Source: Sphagnum compactum (lineage: Eukaryota > Bryophyta > Sphagnopsida > Sphagnales). Taken from it: DNA of 64,000 nucleotides. Location of the stretch: assembly GCA_965153455.1 (NCBI GenBank), contig OZ234496.1:7635207-7699206 (forward strand), read 5' to 3'. The notes beneath the pieces were generated by a model. It did not search any database and was not told the origin of the DNA. It saw only the letters and a program-made list of their open reading frames with translations. The translations under genes were made by a program, and so were the position numbers. Positions within the stretch are counted from its first letter, which is position 1; each line of letters begins with the position of its first letter. Below, one piece after another: positions 47,734 through 60,100 of this stretch.

Positions 47734-49307
47734 ATGGCAGCAAGCAATAGTTTGACATTTGTGACATTGCTACCTCTTGTTCTCGTGATGGTTAGACCTC
47801 TCTCTCTCCTTCTCCCTCTCTCTGTCTCAGCTCTGATCATATATACCAGCTTCTAAAAATCTCTTTCCTTGCTTGCTTGCTTTGGATTGAATTTTTTTTC
47901 TTGCTCCAATTGGAGAGACGGATATAATGGTCATGTTGCTGCAGTAATACCAAGATCTTAACTGTCGAGATGTGACGACTGAATTTTATTGTGGGAACTG
48001 GTCCCTAACTCTTGTTTTTTTTTCCTTGGAGGAGAACACATGATGATGGTCTCTAACCTTTGTTTCGTTTGTTGCTTGGAGGAGGACTCATGATGATGAT
48101 TCTCTGAGCTCTAGTTTGTTGCATGATGTGTTCACGTAGTCCGAGGTTTTTCCGAGTTGACGTAGCACTTGAAAGCTGTTATATTGACGTCCGGATGTTT
48201 TTTCCTCCTGGGGTTCCCATCATGTAGGTACTGTATATCGGCGCCATCAACATGGTGATGGGTCTCCCGCGCACTGCTGTGGAGGACGAAGTCTCCGGCA
48301 TGAGTAGTAGTTTCTGGCAGCAATTGTTGCCATCTACAGTGTCCATTCCACCCATTCTACGCAGCTCCGTGTCGCCGGTTGAAGGTACCTTAACTGCCGA
48401 TCGATTCGCTGCTGCAATCTCTCGTGGAGCCATTTTTCCAGCCACCGCTGCGGCATTCTGCAAAGCTGCAGGTCTCATTTGCGAACAAGACGTTGACATT
48501 GGCCCCTACACAAGCAGCAGCAGCCAACAGCAGCACCTTCATGGCCCCCACCCAGCTGCAGGAGCTGCTCCTCGAGCGATGGGTATCAAGACCATCAACG
48601 ATTTCCAATTCGACTTCTTTCTGGAGGATCAACTGGTGAAAGGGGGGCAAATGAAGCTGGTCGAGAATCTTCACGACCCAATTCCAAAGCGCGCGTTCTT
48701 ACCGTTTGTGGTAGCGGAAAGCCTCCCGTCCCTCACAACTCCCAACCTGCCACAGCTGCTCCACACTTTCAACATCAACGAAGGAAGCAAGATGGCGACC
48801 ATAATGGGGACGGCCGTGTATCTATGCGAGAGTCCCGCACTCATGGGCGAGGAGAGAGCATGCCCCACTTCCGTAGAAGCAATGGCGGACTTTGTTTCTT
48901 CTGAAATTGGCACCAATGTCGAAGTTCTCGCTACTACTGGGGCTCCTTCCGCCGCTCCCAACAGCTCCAACAGCCGCCCAGTGAGAATCCTGGAGTTCAG
49001 CAAACGCAGTTTGCGAGAAGGTGAACACATCGTCATCTGCCATAACTTGATGTTTCCCTCTCAGCTCTACTACTGTCACCATGTCACGGGTACCAAAGTG
49101 GTACAAGCATCTCTGCTGCAGCACCAAGAAGAAGAAGGCAGCACTGGTTCTTCTTCCTCCATCATCCATGCCGTTGCAATCTGCCATTTGGATACCAGCA
49201 TGTGGGCGTCGGAGCACCCGGCCTTCGCAGCGCTCAACATTCCTCGTGGAGCTGAAGCTTGTCACTGGAGCGGCCAAAACGACTTGGTTTGGATGGCAAC
49301 TCGCTGA
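47734..49307 (+). CDS. BURP-domain protein, PG1-beta-like, two exons
   Basis: BURP proteins are plant-specific, usually secreted or wall/vacuole-associated; the PG1-beta type binds polygalacturonase in cell walls. Model: exon 1 47734-47790 (19 codons); phase-0 intron 47791-48227 (GT...AG); exon 2 48228-49307, ending TGA; about 378 residues. The N-terminus has a hydrophobic signal-like segment (LTFVTLLPLVLV) spanning the splice. A short linker holds LLPSTVSIPP and FCKAAGLIC, the Cys pair seen in PG1-beta-like members. The BURP domain (about residues 145-378) starts FDFFLEDQLVKGGQM, then KRAFLP, CESPALMGEERACPTSVEAM, and the CH motif: CH-x10-CH-x34-CH-x24-CH-x8-W. The third spacing is usually 23-27, so x34 reflects a Glu/Ser-rich insertion. 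It lacks the long FxxY repeat region of true PG1-beta. Codon use is GC-richer than the flanks. No break is seen, so it is probably functional. Confidence 0.9.
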
Positions 49308-49930
49308 AGAAGAAGAAGAGGAAGAAGACAGCCACACAGGAGAAGACGTATTTTAATGGATGATAGCTGGTTCATTCATCTACCCACCGCCACCACCGCC
49401 GCCACCTGCTTCCCTTGCCTGCCTGCCTGCATGCACAAGGCCAGCAGCTGGTTCTTCGATGAGCTTCTTTCATTCGTTCAAATCAAAATGGTCGTGAGAA
49501 TGCAACAGCGGTTTTCTGTCCTGATGCTGCTGCTGCAGGAATCCTCTCCTAGATGAACTTTTTCTTGTGCTGTTTTCTGCTGTGGTTACAATCTTTCCTT
49601 TCTGCAATTTCATTCCGGCTACTAATCCTATATCCACTTATTTACTGTGCAATATGAAGTTTCTACCAGTGTAGGATTTGGATTTTGGTGGTCATGGGCA
49701 TCCTCCTCCTTGAGGGAGGTGATTTTTGTTATCTGGTTCTCGGACTAGTTAGAAGGCTTACTTATATATCGACATTCATCTATCTGTGTGACTTCTTCTT
49801 GGCTAAATATATATTGACATTCATCCATCGGAGTGACTTATTTACAGTTCCTGCACACTATTCTCATTTATCTTTTACTAGTCTTTTGTCTCATGATGAA
49901 TCTGAAGCTTTGCTTTTCTAATCTGAAATT
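49308..49930 (+). other. 3' flank of the BURP gene, probable 3' UTR
   Basis: Directly after the stop comes a GAA-rich stretch (49306-49330) and then CAC/GCC-rich sequence, with composition closer to the gene than to the AT-rich flank until about 49560. No canonical AATAAA was found close by; AATATG at about 49651 and other A/T words are possible weak signals. The poly(A) site is unknown. Confidence 0.35.
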
Positions 49931-52900
49931 TTTTCACGTCTTTTGCAATCCATGGGTATAGATATAAGTCAACGCACTAAAATATACAATGAGATTATTT
50001 TAAAGTTGACATGAAGTAAATGGAAAGTATAACAAGCAGCTTGTCACCTAATGGCTCTTCTGTAAATGACATCCATAAAGATGATAAATATTCGTCGTGC
50101 TAATTGAAAACACATGGTGGTTAGCATGGTGAAGCCCAAGTGGATCCTTCAGTTATGCAAGACATGTTTCTCTTGTGCACTCCATATGACCCTATGTTAG
50201 ATCCCAGCAGCTAGTCAAGATTATTGAAGGATAACTTGAACTTTTTACCATTCATATCTCATAAACTTCATATGTCATTTATATAGCCAAATTTGGCTAA
50301 ATCTTCTTATGCATGATCAACACTTCAGCTACATCACAAAATTGGAAAAAAGAAAAAAGAAAGAAGAAAACACTGCCAAGAGGTGTGTGTGATGTTGGGT
50401 ACCATATTCAATCATGTTTGTTGTATGGAATGAGCAATCAAGATGACAGCAAAGTGTCAGTTACCCTTCTGATTCAGATTTACAATAATATACACCAAAA
50501 TCCATGGACAATATCAGCTGCAACTTACAACATGATATATTCATGTCCACAGGGTACTAGCCTTCAAGATTCTTTGAAAAAAAGCATTCTCATCATCACA
50601 AACACAGTAGCAAGAGTATGAGTAGTAAGTACATGTCCATAACAACAGAGTACTTGAAAGCATGAAAAGTTGAAGCAGAAAGCAGCAGCTCAGGTAAAAA
50701 GAGCAATGTTTAAAAACTATGATTTCAAAACTTTGAAATGGAGTTGTTAATACTTTTTCAAAATCTGGTCATTTTTTTATTACTTCTTTATTTTAGTTTG
50801 GCAATTAAAACTCCCCAGAATCCACTTATTTTTCACATTTTCTGTCTCTAATTTCTCCACATAAAAAAGGCTGCCTCTTGGGTTTTCAATTTCCTTTCCA
50901 ATTATAAGTTATATTTTGCCATTAAACATTTTGCATTGAAGGAAAAGACCTGAGCTGATTTTGGTAGTGTAGTTTGGAGGGCACATTCCAGGTCGAAAAA
51001 ATTCCTGCATGTAGGATGGGCATTTTATGAAAAAATTAGGCCCACTTAAATGTACTGCCATCTTAAGTGTGCATTTTGCTTTTCAAAATGCCCACTTCTG
51101 TCTTTTGTTCTTCCTCATGAGACACAATGGGTGTCATGGGAAATTAAATAAAAATTAATGTGGGAATTTTCTTTAAATAAAAATCAATGCAGGTCTTACA
51201 CTCGGTAAAGCACTTGGTTGTGGTCTTTACCAAAATTGGGCCCATGCTCAGCTGTGGCTTGTGTAGGCCCTTATTCACGCAAAGCTTGCAGCCTTAGGCT
51301 TACCCTACACATATAAAACAAGTCCCAGAACATGCTGGGACCCTATCCCATATAGAAAACAAAGGGAAATTTTTCAACTCCAGAAGATAGGGTAGATAGG
51401 CTGGTGAGCAAAAACTTAAGAAGTCAAAGGAGGTAGAAACCTCACACATTGTTGCTCTGCATCTGAAGCTCAAAGAACATTTGTAGCCCTGCACCATCTA
51501 CGCAAATTTTCGGTAAAGGAATGTGGGGGAAGATATGGGGTGTTTGTAATTCCATTGAAAGTACAAATTTTATTTCTAAATGCGCCCTTTGTTGTTTAAA
51601 GTTATTAGATGCGATGGAAAGTTACGACCAACTACACTCTTTTATTTATTTACTTGTTTGAAAGCACTTGGTTGGCTTGCCTACCAAGGCAAGGATATTG
51701 TGTTTAGATTCATTAAAGAGTATAGTTGCTTAAGGGATTTTGGCCCCTAGGTAGTAGGTCTGTTTTTATATGAGGATTTTTGAAAGATGATATTTTGGCT
51801 TGTGTTGAAACTTGAAATTAGTTATAGAGTTATGATATCTTGAAGGAATTTTTAGAGGATTTTTTTTGAAGATTATATATTTGCATGGTGAAATATTTGA
51901 ATTTCTATAATTCCTCTTTTGCCTTAAGATACTTTTTAATGTAAATGGCAAGGCCACAGTGTGACACTCCCCTTGTTTTTGAAACTGAAGGAATGGCAGA
52001 TGGCACACTGAAATGATTGTGAGGATTTCAGTGACTTTTTTGCTTTTGTAGAGTAGACGAAGCTGGGCTTTTTATAAACACCAGGTGCACAACTTTGTCA
52101 CAAATTGTGTTGGGTGGGTATAGGCTAGGTGAAGGATCATGTGATTGTTCAATGACAGGTGAAAGCCAAGTGTCAATTCTAGCCTCCTCAAGTCCCCTGC
52201 CCCCAACTTGAGCCTTCTCATTCAAACAACTAGAATATTCCAAATTTTGCATAAGGTCCAAATCAATTGTGGCCATGGTGAACAACCAACACTCACATTT
52301 GGTACCTTTTGAGCCCAATTCCTCAATTTTCTGAATTTTGTGGTTTTGAATGCAAATCATTGTGAAAAATTAGTGTGAAGAAGTGTTTTTGGTAGATGTT
52401 TCTATATTAGGAATTGCTTTCTAGGATTTGTCAAAATAAAACAAAAAGACCCATCACACAAAGGTTTGGCAGTTGACTTGCAAAAGCCTCAATGATACTT
52501 TCATCAACAATGTTGTTCTTGTTTTGACTTATTAAAGTCCCTTCAACAAACTCTTGGCATCTTGTGGAAACATCCCATTCTTGCTCTATAGAGGTGGGAT
52601 CTAGTTTAATTTCTTTGATTTAGACTTGTGGAAGGACATTGTTTTACTCTTGGAATTTGTGCAAGTTGCTAATTGGATGGGGGGTACAATTGGCCCTTTC
52701 AAGGTTAATGGCAACCTACATTAAAATGTGTGATGATAGTATTTTGTACAATTTCAGAAAGTAAAATGAATACCATGGGTTTTCTGTGAGAAGTCAAGTG
52801 AGTAACTCTAAATTTCACACACAATCTGTCCATACAAATGTTGATTCATTAAAACTAGTTTTACACTCAATACAAGCATTCTCATCTAAAGCAAGTGTTT

Positions 52901-54235
52901 TGTATGGAACATTCCTACCCAGGAAAAAAAATTTAAAATTGACCTCACAATTATCAATAAAACCAGGCTAAGAATTGACTAGAACTGATCTCATGTCAAT
53001 CCCAAAACCAAAGGTGCTCATTAGTCATGGACCTAGCCAACCAACAATCAACAATCTTAACAAATTAAGAAAATAAGAAAACAAAAGTTTCAAAACTTTC
53101 CAACAAATTTTTGAGGAAACAGAACAAAAGTTTCTCCCTTTCACTAGAAAAATCCTAAACCAAAACCAAATGTTCCACTTAGAAACCATAACCAACCAAC
53201 TCTAGTTTGTACACAATGAATAAAATGAAAAGCCCCTCTGAGAAGAAATGATGATAAAGAAAAGTCACCTTGTATTAGTATTGAAAGATGCTCATAAATA
53301 TTTCATTAAAAATTATTTCAAGTCTTTCTAGAAATCTTTAAAATGAAAAAAAATTTGGTGTTATTGTTTTTAAAAATGCTTTCAAGTATTCTATACACTT
53401 GCCACCACACTTTCAACATTAGCTAAATTTATCAATAAATAAAATATATAATATTGTACTGGTTCCTCATACCTTGCATAGAACCTTTTGAAAGCATGCA
53501 AAAATACAAATGTCAAACAACAAAGTCATATGCATTCTATTCACATTTACTTAATATTAAATTGAACATGTGACTATATTTGATTCATCAAACAAGTGCA
53601 TTAATCTATTAGGCTTCCATGTGAGTTCCAAATTTAAAGTGTTTGTGTAATTTGGTATGAAATTTACAAGGCAAAGCCTTTGTTATTGGTAAATGAAATG
53701 ACATCATAAGTTGCATTTGGCCTTAATCATTTCATTTGTTCATTAAACATAAGTGAATATGACTAATAATTAGCAAATGCACATTTGTGTGCATTTGCAA
53801 TTTTATCTTTTGAGTAAAGACCATAAAAAATAAATGCATTCAATTTTGTTGATTGAACATGGTTGAGTGGACCCTAGCACCAAGTTAATGTTTCCACTTT
53901 GGAGGTGATCTTTTTTTTTGGGTAAAATAGATGTCATATGGTTGCCTTAATGCCTCCCCAAGGTTTGATATCTACCTACTATGTGAATTAGATCACCGAT
54001 TGACCTATGGATTCTTGTTGAACTTTGATTGTTTATAAGGGGTAACAAGTACCTAGACTAATGCTAAATTGAACACAAGTAAAGGTGAATGATTATTTTT
54101 TGCTTCATATTCTAGTACGAGAAGACCTTTGAATTATGTTAGCTTTCATTAACATTAAAAAGAACCCTTAGCATAGTACAATATACCTTCCAAGATATTA
54201 CAATGATCTTCAAGTTGAAAATATAACTACCGTAA
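49931..54235. other. Anonymous intergenic DNA
   Basis: No recognisable domain or RNA gene. Repeat B (AGCCAAATTTGGCT plus flank) has its downstream copy at 50285-50345. A minus-strand frame at 52028-52360 (110 codons) has no motif I can name; it is not supported as a gene. Composition is AT-rich throughout. Confidence 0.4.
50285..50345 (+). repeat. Short repeat B, downstream copy
   Basis: AGCCAAATTTGGCTAAATCTTC followed by TATGCATGATCAAC and CATCACAAAATTGG matches the copy at 46715-46785 in the same orientation, with scattered differences. Confidence 0.55.
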
Positions 54236-54497
54236 TACCTTTTCAGGATCGGAAAATAATTTAATTATTTTTGATAATGTAATTATTTTAAAAATTCTTT
54301 GTTTGAAATTTCAAAATTTAAGGAAATTACAAAGGAAGGATTTTTTTCTAAATTCGTCTCATTATGTTAGAGGCTTAGGAACCTACCAAAGAAGTTGCCC
54401 ATATTTCTTGCCCAATTTTCATAAATTTTTTTATCATCAAAGTAGATTTTGAAAAATAGTCATTATTCAGCACCTGAATGCTGAACTTGAAAAGGTA
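54236..54497. mobile_element. MITE-like TIR element, family 1, copy 2 (262 bp)
   Basis: Begins TACCTTTTCAGG and ends CTTGAAAAGGTA. The interior matches copy 1 (13611-13873) closely through blocks such as TCTCATTATGTTAGA, CCAATTTTCATAAATT and TTCAGCAC. One mismatch is present in the right TIR. As in copy 1, TA stands at both outer edges. Same orientation as copy 1 by interior sequence. Confidence 0.75.
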
Positions 54498-54738
54498 ATA
54501 GAATATACTACTTATTAAATAGAAGATGTTATACAATCCCTATCTATATATTTGAAAAATATTTGTCTATTAGTAATAAAGAATGTTACAAGCATGGCCA
54601 TGGATGTTTTTTTTCTAGGCAAATTTTCACACCACAAAAATAAAATTCAATGCAACAAGTTAGAAAGGATATTTGTGAAAAAAATGCACCAAAGAGCTAG
54701 ATTTCAAGGGAAATGTTCTTTGAATTTGCCATATGGCA

Positions 54739-55210
54739 AGAGTGTAGTTTAGGGGGGTACACCCCCAAGCTCCCTTGTGAAGCTCTGGGTCATGCCATAA
54801 ACACCATCTTTCTCAAAAAAAGAAATAAAAACATTCTCTTTTTATTTATTTAGTGATGAGGACCCTCCTTTTCAACAAAACAACAAGCATCCTTTATTTA
54901 GTAACAAATGCTTTTGTCCTTCAAGTGGAGGAACCATATTGTGATGCAAAGCAATGTGATCTAAAAGGACTAAAAGAATGCATCTCTATCTCCTCTTGTA
55001 AAACTCTCTCTCCATATAAAATTTGAAAAATAGATGTTTAAATAGTGCTTTGCTTGTTCACCAGGGACGGATATTTATAGTTAGGAAATGTGAATATGTG
55101 GGATCACTAGGATTTCTTTACATATTTTGGCAAGGACCACCAAAAGTTCTTGGCATGACCCAAAGCTTCCTTAGGAAAGCTCTAGGTGTACCCTCTAAAA
55201 TACACTCTAA
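54739..55210. mobile_element. TIR element, family 2 (about 472 bp)
   Basis: The left arm (54739-54797) and right arm (55151-55210) are imperfect inverted repeats of about 59 bp: AGAGTGTA, GGGTACACC, AAGCT and GGGTCATGCCA appear on one side and their complements on the other. The 350-bp interior carries short frames but no domain. Size and structure fit a non-autonomous DNA transposon. Superfamily and target duplication are not determined. Confidence 0.6.
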
Positions 55211-55826
55211 GTTTTTGGACAATGGGTTTTAGAATGCCACTAAAATATAGGAGTCCTTAAAATTTTGTACTTTCCTATATATTAAGGAAGGTAGTTTGTT
55301 TTGTTTGCAACATTAAGATCTTCCAATCGCAGGGCTTCCTCTTGGGCACTTGATATCATTGGAAAGCCCATGATGAGTAGGTGTGCACTAAGGTGGTTTT
55401 GTATTGTTTAGACGTATCATGTGAGAATTATTGAATATTGAATAATTCTGTGAAAGAAAATTCAACAAAGTCAAAACCAAAATTCTTAAGAAAATTGGGA
55501 TGAACTTTTGAGTTGTTAGAAAGCCTTTGTTGAGTGGGATTTCGTGGAGCTGATTTTCATAATTTTTAGAACAATAGTGTGAGAGATATTGAAATTTGAG
55601 TAATTTTTGTCATTGAAAATCCAACTAAATTACAAAAAGAAGTTTTGGAAGAGTTGGGTAACAAGTTCACAATTGGGCCATTGGCACATGCCACACTACT
55701 TAATATGACATATCAAGTTTCAAGACCCTCTTCTTTGACATCAAATGTTGAACGAGATTTGGAGTGGGTGAAAATTGTTGTGGATTGTGAGATTGATACA
55801 GATATAGCAAATCTCAAGAGTCTAAG
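55211..55826. other. Anonymous DNA left of the Gypsy element
   Basis: No recognisable domain. It ends CTAAG just before the 5' LTR. Confidence 0.4.
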
Positions 55827-56922
55827 TGTGACCGGTAACGGGGTGGTTGAACGGGGACCTGGTGACGGCTCCTGGGTTTGTGAATCTGATCTTTTGCTTT
55901 AAGGGTTTAAGGAATTAAACCTGTCGGAATGGGGACGTGATGGGGGCGGCAAGTTTATGATTTTGGGGACGTGCAACCTGTAACGGTGCATGGGAAAGCT
56001 TGAGCGGGAAGCCAAGCACGTAACGGCCGGAATGTTGAGGCGGTGGCGCTCCTGATGAGGAGGTTTTTTTTGCTGATCTGGGCCGGGCATTTTGAATGTT
56101 AGTTGGTGTGTTGTTCTCTCTAGTGCGCCAGAGCTGCTTAGCTAGTTGTTGATTTCCTTCCGCTGTGCCAGCATCTTGCTGAGTGGCTGTGTAATCTCCT
56201 GATGCAATTTGCAAGCAAGGTGATGCTGAGGGCTGATGAGAACTCCAAGGGGTCCGAGCCTTAGATGTATGAGAGGTAGGAGAGATCTGATAGTTGAACG
56301 TGCTTCTGTGGGGATTCGTTTGCATCCGAGTTGTGGTCAGCAGGGCGTAGTTTTTATGCAGAATGAGAGGCAGGAGGGGTCTGTGCCTGCAGCTCTGTTG
56401 TGTGGGCGTGATGGGGTTGTCTGTGTGAAAGGATTCGTTGTGAGTTTGGTTTGTTGTTGGGCCGTGTCCGAAATCTCGGAGGGTTGCTGCTGGGTTTCTG
56501 GGTGCTGGGTCCTGAGATGCCGAGAGTGAGAGCAGTGGGTAAGGAATGTGGTTTAGAGGCTCTTCGGACTGAGCGAACACTGAGGGATCTGACCTCGCAC
56601 GCATCACCAGAAGCTTCTGTTGCAATCAGGATGGTGTGCATTGTAGATCGGACATGAGACAGTCCTTGTTTTGTTAATCTGATTCGGAGTACAGAGATCT
56701 GTTCCATGTATTCCGATGTGTTGATCTTGATTTTGAGCTGACCATTCTTGTTGAAGAGTAAGGCGTTGTATGCTGATGAGTTCTGTAGATCGTTAGGGTG
56801 GGGATTGTGGTGCAGGTCAGAGGATCGGGGAGCTCGGATCCGATCTGGGTCTGGGCGCTCGCCATGTCCGGTTGCCTCTGTGTTGGTGCATCGCTCTCTC
56901 TCTGACTCTCTCCCCTTTCTTT
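55827..56922 (+). repeat. 5' LTR of the Gypsy element
   Basis: Begins TGTGACCGGTAACGG and ends in a CT-rich run CTCTCCCCTTTCTTT just before the PBS. If the usual CA end is required, the LTR would extend to the ATCA ending at 56930. Frames inside the LTR on both strands recur in the 3' LTR and are not considered genes. Confidence 0.9.
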
Positions 56923-56934
56923 TGGTATCAGAGC
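56923..56934 (+). other. Primer-binding site (initiator tRNA-Met)
   Basis: TGGTATCAGAGC is complementary to the 3' end of plant initiator tRNA-Met and directly follows the LTR sequence. It would prime minus-strand DNA synthesis. Confidence 0.85.
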
Positions 56935-56999
56935 TGGTTAGGTCTGCTCAGTGCCAGTGGATCCTGCCGATAGCAAAGTATAATGATAGCTAGGACATC

Positions 57000-57143
57000 A
57001 TGTCATCGTCGAGTCCGGATGAGGTTGGTGTAGAAGAGTACACACGGGAGATCCGTGAGCAGCGCATTGTGATCAGATTTGATTACTTGAGAGGTCAGGC
57101 TGCACCACAACGAGGAGCAGTCCCAATTTTTGTTGAATTGTAG
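57000..57143 (+). CDS. Short leader ORF, possible spliced gag N-terminus
   Basis: A 47-codon frame from ATG at 57000 to TAG at 57141 lies between PBS and gag. Sequence GT at 57140 and a pyrimidine stretch ending CAG at 57189 would remove exactly 50 nt and join this frame in phase with the gag ATG at 57191. The joined product is not written out here. Plant introns this short are rare, so either a regulatory uORF or chance is also possible. No known domain. Confidence 0.35.
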   Translation: MSSSSPDEVGVEEYTREIREQRIVIRFDYLRGQAAPQRGAVPIFVEL

Positions 57144-57190
57144 CTAACTTTTTCTTAAGGTTGTGAGTTGGAGTTGAATATCTTTTCAGG

Positions 57191-60100
57191 ATGACAAGTC
57201 CCCAGGGAATGGACGAGTTGTTCTGGGGGCGGGAGTATGAAGATGTTAGCGACTGGGCCGAGAGGCTTACCATGGCTGCGGAGGTGCAGGACCTCAACGC
57301 AGACAAGCTATTCAAAATCGCGAAGTTGAACCTAAGGGGCAGAGCCAAAGAATGGTTCAGGAGGTTGCAACCAGCACCTGCTGATTGGATTGAGTTGCGC
57401 AATTTGATTGTGCAAAAGTATGGAAACATTGATGCTGATGACATCCGAATGAAATTGGATGCCATCAAGCAGGAACCTAAAGAGAGAGTTCAGAAGTACT
57501 TTGAACGTCTCGATAAGTTGTTTCAGAGGGGCCAAATACAGGATGCAGAGCAACGCAGACGGTTTTTGGCCAGATTAAGGCCTGAAATTCGTAAGCTGTG
57601 TGTGGTAAGGACGTTTGCAAACATCGAGGAGTTAGTCGGTGCTGCAATTGAGGTGGAAAGGGTGTTGGGTGAGCTTGGTGAGACGCCATTTGAGCCTCTT
57701 AAGGAGGAGCAGGAAGAGGAGACCAAAGAAACTATAATGGAGAAGCAGGTCACTGCGTTGAATGAGACGCTGGTCAATTTCTTCAAGGGGACTGTACGTA
57801 ATCCAAAGGCATCATCTTCTTCCACTGTCATAGGAGGATGCCAGATCTGCAAGGGAGGGGACCATTTGGCCACCACCTGTCCAAGGCTGAATGAAACACG
57901 GCCGAAATGTGCAAAGTGCGGTATGCCTCATAGGATAGAAAATTGTGGAGTCAAGTGTACCTACTGCTCAGGTCTGGGACATTCTGAAGACAGATGTTGG
58001 AAAAAGCCCAAAGATGGGAAATTACATTCTGGAGCAGCGAACTTCTTGGAGGTGTTGCTCAATGATGAAGCGGCGACTCTACAACAACTCAACAAATTGT
58101 GTGGGAGTGAGAACCTTTTCTCTCACACGAGGGTACCCAGAAGGAGAGTACCTGTAGAAGTAGCAGCGGGGGGGGCTGATCCGACCCCTCAAACTGTGGG
58201 AGATGGTCTTGGTGCCGATCGAGATGCTGCAGTTAGGTCCAAGATCCTCTCACACTTCATAAAAGGCAAAATCTCTCTCTCACCTATGGAAACCATCCTG
58301 ATGTTTCCAAGAGAACTGGAACATCTGGAAAGCTTAGTGAAGCTGGCTAGGAGAAGGAGGGATTCGGAAGCAAATGAGAATCAGGTGTCGATGGTGTCTG
58401 TAGTTCCCACACTGAGGAAGATCTGCATCAACAAGACCCATCGAAGCAAGACTCTACATCTGCTTGTGGAGATCAACAATTATATTGTTGAAGGATTGGT
58501 GGACACAGGAGCCTCCATGTCCGTTATGGCAGCTGCTGTCGTAAGGGAACTAGGAATGATGCATCTGGTCACTGGATCAGAGACCTACAAGACCGCTTCG
58601 GGAGTCATCACGCAGGCTCTTGGCAGAATTGACGAAATACCAGTGAAGGTCGGGGGAGTCCAGTGCACCATGACGTTCATGGTGGTTGATACGGACAGCT
58701 ATGATGTGTTACTTGGTCTAGATTTCCTCATAAAGATTGGCGCCATTGTGGATGTGGAACGAGGTTTAATCCAGGTGAGGCATGGACCGGGTGCCAATGT
58801 GGAGGTGCTACCTTTGACAATGGTGAATCTGTTGCAGAGGATGAATTCGCAAACTCTGATGCGAAAGTCTACGACTAGCTGGCAGAGCACATCCACCAGT
58901 GACGATCTTGGCTGGGTGGCAGATCAGGATAGCACAGTTGTGATCAAGGAAGACGCCGCGTCCACCTCAGATTCTGATACGGGTACTGATGGTAGCGAGC
59001 ATGGTGATTCCATGTCTAAGCCAGTGAAGCAAGTTGATTATGAGGACGAATTTGGGGATGATGAATTGGAGAAGCTAGTGACATCAGAAGGGCCGCCAGA
59101 GATTCTTCAACTGATATTATAGGAGCAGGCTGATGGCTTCATGAATGAAGAAGTCACGGATGCAGATGATTACGCAGATTGGATAAAGTGGGTGGCTGAT
59201 GCAGAGCAAAGCAGACGAGCCATGTGTGAAAGCACGCCTGATGCTGCTGTGACACTTATGCTACAGCAACCCGGCCTAAGGGACACTTCATCAATTCCGA
59301 CGCTGCTGCAAGCTGTCCAGATGAAGGATGGCGACTCTAGTTGCAGTACCACTGAGCTATTGAGGTCATCCAGCCATGACGAAATGGGCACTAGATGGAG
59401 GGAGATCTGTCAGCGAATTAGGATAGATAGCAGTTTGGATGAGGGAGGACAGCAACAACTCTGGAAGATTCTGGAACGATACCAGGATGTTTTTGCTTGG
59501 AACAAGGGTGAGTTGGGTTGCTGTACCGTTGGGGAACATTTTGTGGATACGCAAGGGTTTCCACCTTGCAGAGCATCTCCTGGTAGACTGTCCTATTGGG
59601 AAGAGGTCGAAGTGAAGAGGCAAATCGACGTTTTGGTAGAATTGGGCAAGATGAGGCCCAGCAGTTCCGAATATGCTTGTCGAGTTACTTTACCAGTAAA
59701 GAAGGATGGGAGCAGGCGTTTCTGTGGGGACTACCGACCACTCAACGCGCAAACACGACGTGACTCATTTCCAATGCCACTCATGGAAGATCTGATTGAT
59801 CAGCTGGGGAGTTCAGCATGGTTTACTGCTCTAGATTTGCAGTCTGGCTTCTAGTAGATTCGAATGGCTCCAGAAGATGTGAAGAAGACTACTTTGATCA
59901 CCAAGACCGGATTGTATGACTGGACGGTCATGCCCTTTGGTCTGAAGAATGCGACAAGCACGTTCACTAGAACTATGTCAGAAGTCTTTAAGGATTTAGG
60001 TAGCAAATTCCTGAAGGTGTTTGTGGATGACCTCAACGTCCACAACGAAAGTTGGGAGGAGCATCTTCAGCACCTGGATACGGTTCTGTGCAAACTCAGG

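Noticed and set aside
47385-47840. Minus-strand 151-codon frame over the BURP leader
   Set aside because: Low-complexity His/Arg/Lys-rich shadow of the CT-rich and GGT-rich leader; no domain, and it overlaps the sense gene.
48822-49337. Minus-strand 171-codon frame in BURP exon 2
   Set aside because: Antisense shadow of the GC-rich BURP coding sequence; Ser-rich because of AGC/GAA repeats.
51200-51300. tRNA-like words (CACTCGGTAAAGC, GTGGTC)
   Set aside because: No cloverleaf pairing or B-box at the right distance could be found.
52028-52360. Minus-strand 110-codon frame
   Set aside because: No recognisable motif and no gene-like context; reported only as part of the anonymous region.
55915-56625. 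Long minus-strand frame (236 codons) in the 5' LTR, with a twin at 62704-63396
   Set aside because: It lies entirely inside the LTR, is composed of low-similarity Ser/His/Pro-rich text and recurs only because the LTR is duplicated. No domain is visible.
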